This document shows positions 26,985 to 37,220 of a stretch of 64,000 bases of DNA, one piece after another. Source of the stretch: Ereboglobus sp. (GTDB lineage Bacteria; Verrucomicrobiota; Verrucomicrobiia; Opitutales; Opitutaceae); NCBI GenBank assembly GCA_029974595.1, contig JARKRC010000062.1:62001-126000 (forward strand), given 5' to 3'. The notes beneath the pieces are model-generated. The model worked only from the letters and a program-made list of their open reading frames with translations. It did no database searches and was not told the DNA's origin. Position numbers and translations under genes: made by a program. The number at the start of each line of letters is the position of its first letter. Position 1 is the first letter of the stretch.

Positions 26985-27878
26985 TCAAGGTGCGGCACAC
27001 GCGAGGCTCACCCACCATCGCGCCGAAGCTCCCGGCGCGAGCAGCGGAGGCGCGGGCAAATCGCTGAGCGCATCGGTCGCCGCTGTGCAAGGCTCAAGCG
27101 CGCCGTGCCGCACGCCGCGCCACCCACCGTGCGTAATCCACACTCCCAGATGGGGCGTTGCCACAGGGTCAAAGCCGAGTTCCAGTCGTTCGCGCCCGGA
27201 TGCAGCGTAAATGAATGACTGTCCAACCGAGATATTTTCCGCGAAAGCCTTCAGATAGCCCGGTGCGTGTGCGCCGAAGTCCAGCCGTGCGAGATCTACA
27301 CCGTCCGCCGGATTCGGCCATGCGATGTGCGAACCTGCGGCAGCGCCCGTCATATTTTGCGCCTCGAACACGCGCAACCGAGTGACGCTTGGCGGGAGCT
27401 CAAAACGGTCTCCGGGCTCGAAATGAAACAATGGATGAAACGACCACAACCACGGCTCCGGCCCGGCACCTCGATTGAGCAATTCATAGCAGAGAGTCAG
27501 GCGCGAGCCTTCAAGCCGGGCGGTGCGAGTGAGCCGCAAACCGCCGTAAGGAATATCGACCTGCAACGTCACCTCCTGTTCGGAAGTTGCAACAACGCGC
27601 CAAACCTGCGCCCAAGCATCACCATGATCGCCGAAAACGCGTGTGCCTATGCTGCAAGAGCGCACTGTTGGCAAGCATTCGTCAATGCCCGTTAGCGGGC
27701 CGTCGCTGAAACTTGCCCCGGTGCTGACTGACGGAAACCGCATCTGTTGCTGAGGACGCCAAAGCCATTCGCGACCAGTGCGCAAATTGACCAGCGACGC
27801 CACCCGCCCGCCGGATGCGGGCACAAGCACGATTCGGAGCGAATCGTTTTCGAGTGTTATCATTTCCAAGTCAGACAT
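26985..27878 (-). CDS. Aldose 1-epimerase (galactose mutarotase)-like protein
   Basis: 297 residues, no signal peptide. Its pattern follows galactose-mutarotase-like beta-sandwiches: LVPASGGRVASLVNLRTGREWLW at the start, a FGDHGDAW loop with a possible catalytic His, SFHPLFHFEPGD with a second His, and a late VWITHGGW strand. The family interconverts alpha and beta anomers or binds hexoses. Its place between an alpha-galactosidase gene and a putative glycosidase gene fits handling of released galactose in the cytoplasm. The divergence from GalM proper means the substrate is uncertain. Confidence 0.75.
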   Translation of the reverse strand: MSDLEMITLENDSLRIVLVPASGGRVASLVNLRTGREWLWRPQQQMRFPSVSTGASFSDGPLTGIDECLPTVRSCSIGTRVFGDHGDAWAQVWRVVATSEQEVTLQVDIPYGGLRLTRTARLEGSRLTLCYELLNRGAGPEPWLWSFHPLFHFEPGDRFELPPSVTRLRVFEAQNMTGAAAGSHIAWPNPADGVDLARLDFGAHAPGYLKAFAENISVGQSFIYAASGRERLELGFDPVATPHLGVWITHGGWRGVRHGALEPCTAATDALSDLPAPPLLAPGASARWWVSLACAAP

Positions 27879-27896
27879 GATGGGATGGGAGCTCCG

Positions 27897-30533
27897 TCAG
27901 TTCTCTGAACCTTGTTGTTTTGGGGACACCCGGACCATGGCGCAGCCGGATTTTAACGGTACCTCTAAAACCAGCCCGTCCGGGCGGCGGGTGGATTTAA
28001 TATCAACAGCATCCTCACTTCCGGGATGAATGGCGGTGATTTTATATTTCTCAAGTCGAGAAAACTCTCCGCCAGCGAGCACAATCCGGGCGGTTTCCCC
28101 GCCGCCGCCCAGCATCACTGGGATGGCATACCCTCCGGGGACGGTGAACAAGTTGGCCCGAGCCGCGCTGTTCTCGACTTTTATATCCGAATCGAGCGCC
28201 CATTTGCGCCCCTTGATGGCCTTGAACAGAGGCCCGTAGGCCAGATACCACCGGTCGGCAAACTCGCCGGGTTGGATGGTGTGGTTGTTGTCCGGATACG
28301 GCGCGGTGGGGGTTACGCCCAGATACAATTGCCGTTGGAAATAAACATTCGGATCAGGTTTTAGGCAATTCTCGTCCCAAGTCCAAGTGACCACCGGCTT
28401 TTGGAGACCCAGCAGCGCACTGGCGTTCAGACCGGGGCCCATTTCGTTGTGCTCGGCGTAGATGCCGTCAATCCAGCGCAGCACATCGAGCCGCATGGAC
28501 ACCATCGGGTTGGCGAAAATCACCTTGTCGTTGCCGTGCATGACGGACGAAAGATCCGGCAGGAAGACATTCCACGAGGTGAGCATCGAGCGCGCCGGCT
28601 TGTCATTATACCAAGTGACACCATCGTCGGCGTGGGTGTTAAAAAACACCAGCCAGTCGAGGCGGTCGATGCAAATGCCCGACGATTCGGGCAGCACCTC
28701 GATGTGTCGTCGGGCCTGCTCCAGCAGGAACGCCTTGTAGTCCTCCCCGGCGCAGTCCATCACCACGGCGCCTCCCCAAGTGCGGTAAAACTGACCGTCC
28801 GGGCTGTATAAAATTCCGTCAGCGATTTGAGTGTGCAAAAAATCAGTCGAATTTTTCCAGACCTCCGCGGCAGGCGCGCTCCGGTTGACAAACTCCGCAG
28901 TTTTAACCTTGGTGCCGAACTCTGTGATGTTGAAATAACTCAAGGTGTGGAAGCCGTAATCCCGCAGCCGCTTGCTATAGTCACGCATGATTTTTCGGGA
29001 GGTAGGCTGGCCTTTGTACACACCCTTCACCCACGGGTCGTTTTTCGCCTCCGCCGAGCTGGCGAAGGCCTGCCATTGATCAACGGGCGGCAAAAACATG
29101 CCCATGTAGGCGAAATCAAAACTCGCTTTCCAGTTCATACTGAAGCCCATTTTCTTGAGTTTTTCGACGTCCAGCTCCCCCTGCCAGCTTGAATAGGCGC
29201 CAAGCCCGGCAACCTCGAAAGCGCGGGGATTCGGGGGATTGAAATAATCCGGATAACGTCCGGCCATCCAAGCCAATGCGCGGCGCCAGTGCGCCCCGTG
29301 CGGCACAAGGTGGAGGGTGAATCGCACATGCCTGCTGGAGCCGATCCGGTTGTACCGGCGCTGGAACTCAACCGAGCCGTCCTCGGTGGTGACCAGCTTC
29401 ATGACCAAAACATTGTCCTCCGGCGAGTGCACCAAGCTGAGGGCCTCGTCGCCGCCGTCGAAAACCGTGCACATGGGGATGGAAATGTAATTGCCGGAAG
29501 TGGGTCGGTCCCAGAGCAGACGGTTGTCCCCATACCACCGCGTGCTGTCGCCCAATGGCCTGGTCTCCAAGGGATCGCGCCAATCCCTTTTCATTTCATC
29601 GAAATTCCACAACCCCGATCCCAGCAAATCCGGGTGCGACCACGCGCTCCAATATTGCGTAGACTTGCCGACGGGCAGCTTGACGCCCGACACGATGCCC
29701 GTGCCCCAAGGAGCGCCAAGGCCGTAAACATCAACATCCCAGCGCACGCCGTCGGCAGTGACGGTGAACGTGTCCGTCACCCGGCACTGGTGGTCATCCC
29801 GGTCCCGTAGGGTACGGGTGACGGCGATGGACTCGTCCGAATGTTTTCTGATTTCCGGTAAGGAGGTCTCCTCGCAACCCGTCAGCCTGGTGCGCCCGCT
29901 GATTTCATACCGTTTTTTACCGCTTTGCAGGGACAGCAGTTCCCCGGTTTCATCCAGCTCCATCGCGAGGCCGTGTCCCCGCAGTTCGTGTTGGGCGGTA
30001 CGCGACGCAATAGGTTGGTGCGTATCATCCTCCACCAGCACCGCCTCCGCCCAGTAGCCGCGGTCAGCATATTTGCCGTCATCGGCGTCAAGCATGAATA
30101 ACTCCAGTTCCTTGATGCCGCGCGTATCCACCACGACCCGTTTGGCCGGCGTGTCATAGTCCATCACGCCGCTGTCGAACACTCGTTTCCCATCGATAAA
30201 GACCTGGAAAACGGCGGTGCCCTTTTTGTGGCGTTTCATATTCGCGTCGATTCCGACCCACGCCTCGAAACTTTTGTATTTTCCGTTGAGCATATACGAG
30301 GTTTCGCTGTTGGCGCAAGTGCTCAAGCCACCGTCGAACTTCCGGTTGTCTATTTGAATGGTTTTTGTGCCTGGCGGGATGCGCTCAAGTTGGTTGTAGG
30401 ATTGTTTTGTAAAAACAGGTTTGAGCGAGGCCAAGGCGACTGGGCTGGCTTCGGTCCGCTGGGTTGCCCAGCCAACGGTCGCCACGAGCATGATCGTGAT
30501 GCTCTTGAGCATTTTCAATTTCATTTTATTCAT
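27897..30533 (-). CDS. NPCBM-domain protein, putative secreted glycoside hydrolase
   Basis: About 878 residues with a signal peptide (ITIMLVATVGWA). Residues about 40-185 form an NPCBM carbohydrate-binding domain: KFDGGLSTCANSETSYML, YKSFEAWVGID, FQVFIDGKRVFDSGVM and the closing LFMLDADDG...YWAEA. Next comes a roughly 230-residue beta-sandwich region, then an alpha/beta barrel-like region with acid-rich strand ends: YFNITEFGTKV, GICIDRLDW and IYAEHNEMGPG. The layout resembles NPCBM enzymes of clan GH-D or GH101-like families, but I cannot assign a family. It lies 18 bp upstream of the mutarotase gene on the same strand, so it probably begins the glycosidase operon. The start is uncertain among clustered ATGs near 30533. 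Confidence 0.7.
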   Translation of the reverse strand: MNKMKLKMLKSITIMLVATVGWATQRTEASPVALASLKPVFTKQSYNQLERIPPGTKTIQIDNRKFDGGLSTCANSETSYMLNGKYKSFEAWVGIDANMKRHKKGTAVFQVFIDGKRVFDSGVMDYDTPAKRVVVDTRGIKELELFMLDADDGKYADRGYWAEAVLVEDDTHQPIASRTAQHELRGHGLAMELDETGELLSLQSGKKRYEISGRTRLTGCEETSLPEIRKHSDESIAVTRTLRDRDDHQCRVTDTFTVTADGVRWDVDVYGLGAPWGTGIVSGVKLPVGKSTQYWSAWSHPDLLGSGLWNFDEMKRDWRDPLETRPLGDSTRWYGDNRLLWDRPTSGNYISIPMCTVFDGGDEALSLVHSPEDNVLVMKLVTTEDGSVEFQRRYNRIGSSRHVRFTLHLVPHGAHWRRALAWMAGRYPDYFNPPNPRAFEVAGLGAYSSWQGELDVEKLKKMGFSMNWKASFDFAYMGMFLPPVDQWQAFASSAEAKNDPWVKGVYKGQPTSRKIMRDYSKRLRDYGFHTLSYFNITEFGTKVKTAEFVNRSAPAAEVWKNSTDFLHTQIADGILYSPDGQFYRTWGGAVVMDCAGEDYKAFLLEQARRHIEVLPESSGICIDRLDWLVFFNTHADDGVTWYNDKPARSMLTSWNVFLPDLSSVMHGNDKVIFANPMVSMRLDVLRWIDGIYAEHNEMGPGLNASALLGLQKPVVTWTWDENCLKPDPNVYFQRQLYLGVTPTAPYPDNNHTIQPGEFADRWYLAYGPLFKAIKGRKWALDSDIKVENSAARANLFTVPGGYAIPVMLGGGGETARIVLAGGEFSRLEKYKITAIHPGSEDAVDIKSTRRPDGLVLEVPLKSGCAMVRVSPKQQGSEN

Positions 30534-30703
30534 CAAATTATTATTAAAGAAATTGTGAGTGTTGCTGAGGGATGAATGGCGCGGGAGCACCGAGGGCCGG
30601 GCCGTATAGTCACCCGGAGGTTTGGAGCAGGATGGCCAACGGGAGGGCGAAAGCGCAGGGGTGAAATTTGCTTTTCATAATAAATCGCGCGTTCCCGAAA
30701 AAA

Positions 30704-33088
30704 TCAGAAACTGACGCTCAGACCGAAATTGACGGAGCGCGGCGTAGCCCAGCTGACGCGGACATTGTAGGAAGCGAGGGCGTTCATCTCATCCGTCACA
30801 TTTCTTATGGACAACTGCGCCGTGATACGCAGCTTGCCGACCTTGAAGGCATAGGCCACGTCCGCGTTTATATTCAGGAAGGATGGGACCGTGAATTTGG
30901 GTTCGTAGCGGATTTGCGTGTCCGGCATCACATATTGCGCAAGCATGCTGTCGCGCCACTGGAAGCCCAAGGTGAATTGCAAGCCCTTCGCGACGCCGTG
31001 TCTGATTTTATAGGTTGTGAGCGCGGAAAAGGCGTGCCGGGGCGTGCGGTAATGCCGTTTGTCGTAGGTCAGACCGCTGTAATCGTCCGTCTGCACCTCC
31101 ATATTGATGCAATCCGTGTAGGCATATCCGCCCAAGACCTGCCATCCGCCGATGTTCGTATTAAAATTAAGCTCGATGCCGTTGCTGTGCAAACCATCCA
31201 AGGTGACATTCCTTTGTTCGCGTTGAGGCACGCCGTTACTGTCAACATATTCAACCATTTTCAATCCAGGGACATTTCGCTGGACTATGTCGAAATAACT
31301 GAGGGTGGCGTGAAACTTATCGCGGTAAACGTATTTCACACCGCCCTCATACTGATTGCCAGTCATGGACTTGAGGCGCGGCCCGTTCGGATACTCGAGC
31401 CTGTAGTTGGGCACAAAGGAGGCGTTGTTGTTGGCGTAGAGCGTCCATGCCTTGTTCTTTTTCAGATGCCAGACCAATCCCGCGCTGTGCGTGAGCGGAT
31501 GTTCTTTAAATACGTCCAAATAGACACTCCCGGCGTCGAAATCGGAGTTGGCAAACTTGTTAAATATCGTGCCCCGCCGATTGTCCGAGCGACGGATGTC
31601 CACGTAACGAAGTCCGAACTGGACAAACACGCGGTCATCCAAAAGCGACATCAGGTCGCTGATATAATACGACTGGATCTGGGTGGTCTGAAGAGTATTG
31701 TCAAACAAGCGAGGCAAATTTTCCTTGGTCCAGCCCACGTGGCCGGGCACGTGCGTGAGCACGTTGGCCGGAGCCAGATGCAGGTCCGGGTTGAAAGTCG
31801 GCCAAGTGCCGGTGATAGGCTGCCCGGGCACCGGACTCATGCCTGTCGGGCGGTAATAAGAGGTCTGCCACCGGACGGAGTCCTGCTCCATGTGCTCCCA
31901 GCCGAATCCCACAATTATTTTGTGTTTAATGAACCAAGTTTTAACATCATACAAAGGCACCTCGACGCGCACTCGATGATTGTCGTTGGTTATAACCCAA
32001 TCGCGGTAGTAACGGGAAACCAAGGGCTCGCCGGTCACGTCGGAGTAATACATGGCTTCCGGCAGGGTTTCGAAATTGTGTGTTTCCCTGTTTTCCGAGT
32101 TAAACAGCACGCGGAAGTGAACGTGACGCGAAAATTCATGCCTGAATTCCGCGTAGGTAATATGATTCTTCAAGACACGATAGTCGTCCAACTCCCCCAT
32201 TGGACGGAAGGGATCGAAGGGATACCTGACTCCGTCCACTGTAATGTGGAGGGGATCGCCGTCACGCAGCACGGCCTCGTAATTGGTCAGGCCGGTCCGC
32301 TGGTAATGATATGTGTATTCTCCGAGCAGTTCCGTGCGTCGCGCGATATGCCATCTGAACGCCGGGGAAATCGCGATATCCCGCCTGGACGATCCGATCC
32401 ATGTGTCGCCCTTCCCTCCCAGCGCGTTGAGCCTGTAGGCAAGTTTTTTCTTTATAAGGGGAGCCTGTGTGTCAATTTGATATCTATAATAACCGGAATC
32501 ATCGGTGGTGAAGCGCATCCAGGTGGCGGTCTTTCCCTCGGGCTTCTTGGAGGTGCGGCTGATGGTGCCGCCGAAAGCGCCCTGTCCGTAAAGGACGGCG
32601 TTGGGGCCCTTGAGCACCTCCATGCGCTGTGTGTTAACCAGAGTCTGCGAACCGAAGCCTCCCGACTGTTCGAAGCCATTCAAAAAGTTGGCCCCGACGC
32701 CGGGCGCCGCGGCGCCGCCCATGCCGCGCATGGAAAAACTGTCACCGCCGCCGAAGGCCGTTACAGTCGGATCGTATAACACAACATCGGCGATGTTTTC
32801 CGCCATGATGTCGCGGAGAAATTCCTCGTTGAACACCACGATGTTTTGCGGAATGTCGGCGATGGGCGCGTTCAGGCGGGTGGCGCCTTCGGCATTCGTT
32901 GATATATATCCGGCGTCACGGTCGCTGGTGACGTCAAACACATTCATCAGGATAACCTCTTCATCCTTGGGCGACGGGGGTTGCGCGGATGTGGCGGCAT
33001 TTTCCTTTACTTGAGCCGCGGCGTTTGATGCGAAAAGAGCGATGATTGGAAAAACCACCGTGAGCAGGGGCGATGTTTTTGTGTTCAT
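30704..33088 (-). CDS. TonB-dependent outer-membrane receptor
   Basis: 794 residues. A signal peptide (FASNAAAQ) is followed by a short TonB-box-like stretch (VILMNVFDVTSDRD) and a plug domain at about 65-180 with IADIPQNIVVFNEEFLRD, FSMRGMGG and MEVLKGPNAVLYGQGAFGGTI. The remainder is a beta-barrel ending in Phe (LSVSF), the outer-membrane insertion signal. The plug style resembles siderophore-receptor-like members common in Opitutaceae, but here the gene sits between a putative glycosidase and two autotransporters, so import of oligosaccharides is at least as likely as iron. No SusD-like partner is present. Confidence 0.9.
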   Translation of the reverse strand: MNTKTSPLLTVVFPIIALFASNAAAQVKENAATSAQPPSPKDEEVILMNVFDVTSDRDAGYISTNAEGATRLNAPIADIPQNIVVFNEEFLRDIMAENIADVVLYDPTVTAFGGGDSFSMRGMGGAAAPGVGANFLNGFEQSGGFGSQTLVNTQRMEVLKGPNAVLYGQGAFGGTISRTSKKPEGKTATWMRFTTDDSGYYRYQIDTQAPLIKKKLAYRLNALGGKGDTWIGSSRRDIAISPAFRWHIARRTELLGEYTYHYQRTGLTNYEAVLRDGDPLHITVDGVRYPFDPFRPMGELDDYRVLKNHITYAEFRHEFSRHVHFRVLFNSENRETHNFETLPEAMYYSDVTGEPLVSRYYRDWVITNDNHRVRVEVPLYDVKTWFIKHKIIVGFGWEHMEQDSVRWQTSYYRPTGMSPVPGQPITGTWPTFNPDLHLAPANVLTHVPGHVGWTKENLPRLFDNTLQTTQIQSYYISDLMSLLDDRVFVQFGLRYVDIRRSDNRRGTIFNKFANSDFDAGSVYLDVFKEHPLTHSAGLVWHLKKNKAWTLYANNNASFVPNYRLEYPNGPRLKSMTGNQYEGGVKYVYRDKFHATLSYFDIVQRNVPGLKMVEYVDSNGVPQREQRNVTLDGLHSNGIELNFNTNIGGWQVLGGYAYTDCINMEVQTDDYSGLTYDKRHYRTPRHAFSALTTYKIRHGVAKGLQFTLGFQWRDSMLAQYVMPDTQIRYEPKFTVPSFLNINADVAYAFKVGKLRITAQLSIRNVTDEMNALASYNVRVSWATPRSVNFGLSVSF

Positions 33089-33150
33089 GTTAAATTCATT
33101 ATAGAGGTTTTACCGGTAGCGATGTGTGGGGGGCGTATTTCTGCACAGAG

Positions 33151-36100
33151 TCACCAACTCCAGCGCATGCTGGCGTTGAGATTGTGCCGGCTGTGGTCCT
33201 TTGACGTTTCATATTCGTAATCAAAGGAGAATGCGGAGAAGCGGCCCAAGCCCAAGCGAATGCCGAGGCCAATCGTAATGCGATCCCGCGAATATATGTC
33301 GCTGGGCACCTCGAAGATATCGTCGTACAAATCGCTGAAGCTCACATTCAGCACAGTTTGCTCGTGGGTAAGCGCAGCGCGCCAGTTTGCCTGGAGGACA
33401 AGCATGCCGGGTGTTTTCCATGCGGTCGTGAAGGCGTGGGTCAATTGCAGCCCAACAAGGCTTTCAACGCGATCCGTCTTGAAATCCTGCACATAGATTG
33501 CGCCCCGGCCCATTTCTGAATGATCGTAATAGGAATAATTCATATAATGCAGCCCCACGGAGGGCTTGAACACGCCGTTTTCCCAAGCGCGCAGCAGCAG
33601 GCCGGCATCGATGCTGGCCCCGTAGAGGGCCGCCCTGTATGAGCCTGTGGTCTCATCATCGAGACGCTTTGTGTCTGCCGTTATCGAGCCCCCGAATATA
33701 TCTGCAGCCAGATAGAATTTGCCATAGCGCGCCGCGCCATAGACGCCGATGTGCGGCATGGCGGAGTCGGTTCCGCATCCGGGATTGTCCGTTTTCAAGT
33801 CGCTATACGCGTAGCCAGCGTAAACGCCTGCCAGGTATTTCCCGAAAAAGACACGGTCAATGCCCATATTCAGGCCCCAGGTACTGTCTTTGTAACCGAT
33901 GCGGATGTCGTCCCCATCATAGCTGCCTATGCTTCCGAATCCCTTGATCCAAAACCCTTTGTCCAACTCGTCCCCGGGTGAGTAATGTTGGAGGGGCAGG
34001 AGAAAATTCTCGCTCATGCGCGAATAGACGGAGGCGACTGCCGCAGTCATGGCATCAATGCTGACGGCGATGTCCTTGCCGGGATTTCCGGCCCGGTTCA
34101 TATTCATCAGCATCAAATTGTTGTTTTCATCCGTATAAATGCGGAATGTCGTGTTGTTGGGACCGGGATTGATATTGATGGAATAGGTATCCACACTGAG
34201 GCCGCCATCCGCGTGGACGAGCGTGGTGTAACCCGAGGTCAGACGGGACATGAGTGCGATGGTGACATTGTTCTCGATGGTGACAGAGCCTGATGTCACG
34301 AGCATCCGGCGGGAGGGATTGTCAAAGGCCAGCGTGGCTCCCTCGTTAATATAAACGCTTTTTGCCACGACCTCGGGCACCAGCAAATGGAGGGCGCCGC
34401 CCGGCTCAACCCGCACGAGTGATTGCGGGCCGCCGAGCGCGTTGGGATGCGCGGCGCCGACGGCGCCGTTGGCGTCCACCAATAACGACCGGTAATTGTT
34501 CGAGCCGCTCAGAACCAACACGGAATCAGTCGAGGTTCCCCAGACGCGAATTATCCCGGTGCCGTTGATTGCGCCCGAGAGAACGGAGTGGACGGCGTTT
34601 TGCGAGGAAAGCGCTATATTATTGGAGCCAAAATTTATATTATTTCCTATATTACGGTTCCCGGAGATAATCACCATCGTGTTGTCGCCGGTGATGTCGA
34701 GCGCGCCCGTGCCAAGCGCCCTGTCGTGGGAAAGAGCGAGTGCCCCGGCCCGCAGGGTGGTGCCCGCGTGCGTGTTTTCCGCGCGAAGCGCCAGCAGTCC
34801 GGCGCCGGTCTTGACCAGACTGCCGCCGCTGACCGCGCCGTTGATGCGATTCTCGTTCGAACCGGAAACCTCTATGGTGGCGATCTTGGACGGGCCGATG
34901 ACGATGGCGCTGGCCATGACGGACGAGCCAGTAACACGCAGGGTCGCCGATTCCACAAAGGTGATTTGCGCGCCTATGGCCTGGAGTTGCTCACCCCGGC
35001 TAATCTCGATCGCGCCTCCGTCGATGTCTATTCCACCAGCGAAATTATTGTTGCCCGCGTTGTTGAAAACCAGCGTGCCCGCCCCGGTTTTGACGAGCTT
35101 GCCGAGGCCGCCCGTTTGCACGGCAGTCTCGGCCTCGACTCCCGGGTGCCAGGGGGTCGCCACGATGTTGCCGTTTCCGGTGAAGGTGAGGTTGTTCGCG
35201 CCGCCCACCTCGATGTTGGAGACGGGCATGTTGCCCGACAGCACGACCTCAAGGTTCCCCGGCGCGTCACCCGGGAACCGCACAGTATCGAGGGCGGAAA
35301 ACTGGGTGACTCCCGGAGCGTTGAGTGATTCCCAGTTGTTGTCGGCGTCGTTCCACGTGCCACCCGCTGCCCCCGTCCATTTCATCGCGCGTGCGGTGTC
35401 GGTGATGAGATTGACCCGGAGTTCAAAGGGGGTGTCGCCTTCGACTCGCTCGATAGTCTGGCGTCCGCTGCCCGAGGTCACGAGGCCGTTGACGGCAAAC
35501 CTCAGCTTGTCCGCGCCGCCTGCCACGAGGTCGGTGTAGATATTGCCCAAGTCGTAGGCTCCGGAGCGGAAGCCCTGCAGATTGACGGTGTTGGTGCCGG
35601 TGGTGGCGAGGGAGCCACCGGACATCACAAGCCTGGCGGCATGCGTGCCGTCAAAGGCGACATACGACAGGGTCGCGTTGGCGAGCGAGAGTCTGCCCTC
35701 AATGGCAAGCCCGGTGGCGGGGGCACCGGCCAGCCCCACTTGGATGGTGGAGCCCGCGGCCGCATTCACCGTCAAGTTTCCGTTGTTTCCGTTTTGCAGC
35801 ACGGTTTTAAGTTCACCTACGCCGCCGAAGGTCGCGCCGGAGGCGACGTTGATGATGCCGCCCAGCTTGGCCTCGTTGTTGCCGAGGAGCAGCCGCCCGA
35901 CCTCGACGGCGAAGGTGCCCGAGTAATAAGAGTTGTCGGCGTTGAGCACGAGGTCGCCGCCGCCCAGTTTGTGGATTCTGGCCGAGGTGTTGCCGCTGGC
36001 GATGGAGTCGTGGGCACGGCTGGTCGCGTTCGCGGCGCCGATGGTCAGGCTGGTTTCGTAGTCAATATTGAACTCGACGCGGCCCGAGCCGGAGGTGGCC

Positions 36101-37065
36101 GCGTAATAAAAACCGCCGCCGGCCGCCGAGGGGTCAAAGGACGGAGCATTGTTGACCACCTGCGGATCGCCGTCGGAAAGGGGAGTAGCTACGTTTCCAG
36201 CAAAATTTCCGGTCCAGAGGTAATCCCGCGTGGTGCCGGAGGCATCCACATTAAATGCCAGCACTCCGCTGGCGAGCTGGGATTGGATGGCACCCCCTTT
36301 CGTCCCCGCCCAATTGTTTGTGAATGTGCAATTGGTGAGCGAGATGGTGCCGGTGCGAACATCAACGGCACCCGAATAGGAGCGCGCCCGATTATTATCA
36401 AAGACCACATCGGCATATGTGTGGGACGAGGCTGCCCCCATGCCGGTTGCTCCTCCATAATCGCCCGCGGCGAAATTATTGTAGAAGCCGCCCCCGGTCA
36501 TGTTCAAGGTGCCGTAGACACGCATGACGCCGGTGTTGCCGAAGCTTCCGTTGTTTTCAAAAATCACATCTTTCAGGAGCACTCTGTTCGTGGTTGTCGC
36601 AGCGTGAATGGCGCCGCTTACGCCGGAGCCGGTGGCGGTGTTGTTGGTGAGCCCGGCGCGGTTGTTTCTGAAGAGACCGTTGGTGATGTCGAGGGTGGTG
36701 CCGGCCGCCATGTTTATCACGCCGGCCACACTGGTCGTCACCACATTCTCGAAAATCACCCGTCCGGTCGTGCCCAGCGGGCGGTAGATGAGAGAACCGG
36801 TCTGAAGCGTCATGAGACCGGGACTTGTGCTGCGCTCTCCGATGCGGGTGTAGGTCATGGTGACGCCGTCGGCGATCTCGAAGAGATTGTAGGTATACAT
36901 TGACAGGGTGTTGTTCCCCGTCATGTAGATTTGCCTGTCGGTGTCCACAATGGCGCCGCGGGCCGGCGGGGAGGGCAAACTCGCGATGCAAACGATCGCT
37001 GCCAGCGCGCGGAGCGCCGGGCAGCGGGCTGATGAGGGGATGGCGCACATGGAGTCTGTGTTCAT
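33151..37065 (-). CDS. Autotransporter, about 1300 residues, with Pmp-like repeats
   Basis: 1304 residues. A signal peptide (CIASLPSPPARG) is followed by a passenger in three parts. Residues about 130-270 hold chlamydial Pmp-like repeats (FENN, FDNN, FTNN paired with SGAI/GGAI). Residues about 340-950 hold autotransporter-associated beta-strand repeats (KTGAGTLVFNNAGNNNF-type). A linker near the PGKDIAVSIDAM sequence follows. The last roughly 270 residues are a type V secretion beta-barrel ending in an aromatic residue (RWSW). It is therefore anchored in the outer membrane and displays or releases the passenger. It is paralogous to the neighbouring larger protein, and both lie on the same strand as the TonB receptor. 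Confidence 0.9.
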   Translation of the reverse strand: MNTDSMCAIPSSARCPALRALAAIVCIASLPSPPARGAIVDTDRQIYMTGNNTLSMYTYNLFEIADGVTMTYTRIGERSTSPGLMTLQTGSLIYRPLGTTGRVIFENVVTTSVAGVINMAAGTTLDITNGLFRNNRAGLTNNTATGSGVSGAIHAATTTNRVLLKDVIFENNGSFGNTGVMRVYGTLNMTGGGFYNNFAAGDYGGATGMGAASSHTYADVVFDNNRARSYSGAVDVRTGTISLTNCTFTNNWAGTKGGAIQSQLASGVLAFNVDASGTTRDYLWTGNFAGNVATPLSDGDPQVVNNAPSFDPSAAGGGFYYAATSGSGRVEFNIDYETSLTIGAANATSRAHDSIASGNTSARIHKLGGGDLVLNADNSYYSGTFAVEVGRLLLGNNEAKLGGIINVASGATFGGVGELKTVLQNGNNGNLTVNAAAGSTIQVGLAGAPATGLAIEGRLSLANATLSYVAFDGTHAARLVMSGGSLATTGTNTVNLQGFRSGAYDLGNIYTDLVAGGADKLRFAVNGLVTSGSGRQTIERVEGDTPFELRVNLITDTARAMKWTGAAGGTWNDADNNWESLNAPGVTQFSALDTVRFPGDAPGNLEVVLSGNMPVSNIEVGGANNLTFTGNGNIVATPWHPGVEAETAVQTGGLGKLVKTGAGTLVFNNAGNNNFAGGIDIDGGAIEISRGEQLQAIGAQITFVESATLRVTGSSVMASAIVIGPSKIATIEVSGSNENRINGAVSGGSLVKTGAGLLALRAENTHAGTTLRAGALALSHDRALGTGALDITGDNTMVIISGNRNIGNNINFGSNNIALSSQNAVHSVLSGAINGTGIIRVWGTSTDSVLVLSGSNNYRSLLVDANGAVGAAHPNALGGPQSLVRVEPGGALHLLVPEVVAKSVYINEGATLAFDNPSRRMLVTSGSVTIENNVTIALMSRLTSGYTTLVHADGGLSVDTYSININPGPNNTTFRIYTDENNNLMLMNMNRAGNPGKDIAVSIDAMTAAVASVYSRMSENFLLPLQHYSPGDELDKGFWIKGFGSIGSYDGDDIRIGYKDSTWGLNMGIDRVFFGKYLAGVYAGYAYSDLKTDNPGCGTDSAMPHIGVYGAARYGKFYLAADIFGGSITADTKRLDDETTGSYRAALYGASIDAGLLLRAWENGVFKPSVGLHYMNYSYYDHSEMGRGAIYVQDFKTDRVESLVGLQLTHAFTTAWKTPGMLVLQANWRAALTHEQTVLNVSFSDLYDDIFEVPSDIYSRDRITIGLGIRLGLGRFSAFSFDYEYETSKDHSRHNLNASMRWSW

Positions 37066-37220
37066 GCTGATTATTATAATTTAATTGATATCGTTTGGAG
37101 TTGTATAAGGGGTCTCACGGGCTCTCCGCTTGCCTTTGATGTTTTGCATGCGCTGGCAGGATTGGATGATTCCCGTGAGGTTAATTGTCCGATGGCTGTT
37201 TTGCCGTTTCAGTTTTGGGA

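Noticed and set aside
30668-32779. 703-codon plus-strand frame opposite the TonB receptor
   Set aside because: The minus strand encodes a complete receptor with plug, barrel and terminal Phe; the plus frame has no domain.
30704-33088. Calling the TonB receptor a siderophore receptor
   Set aside because: Only the plug style suggests it; the gene context is glycan degradation, so the substrate was left open.
34496-36903. Long plus-strand frames opposite the smaller autotransporter gene
   Set aside because: Repetitive passenger sequence with biased codons creates open antisense frames; no motifs.
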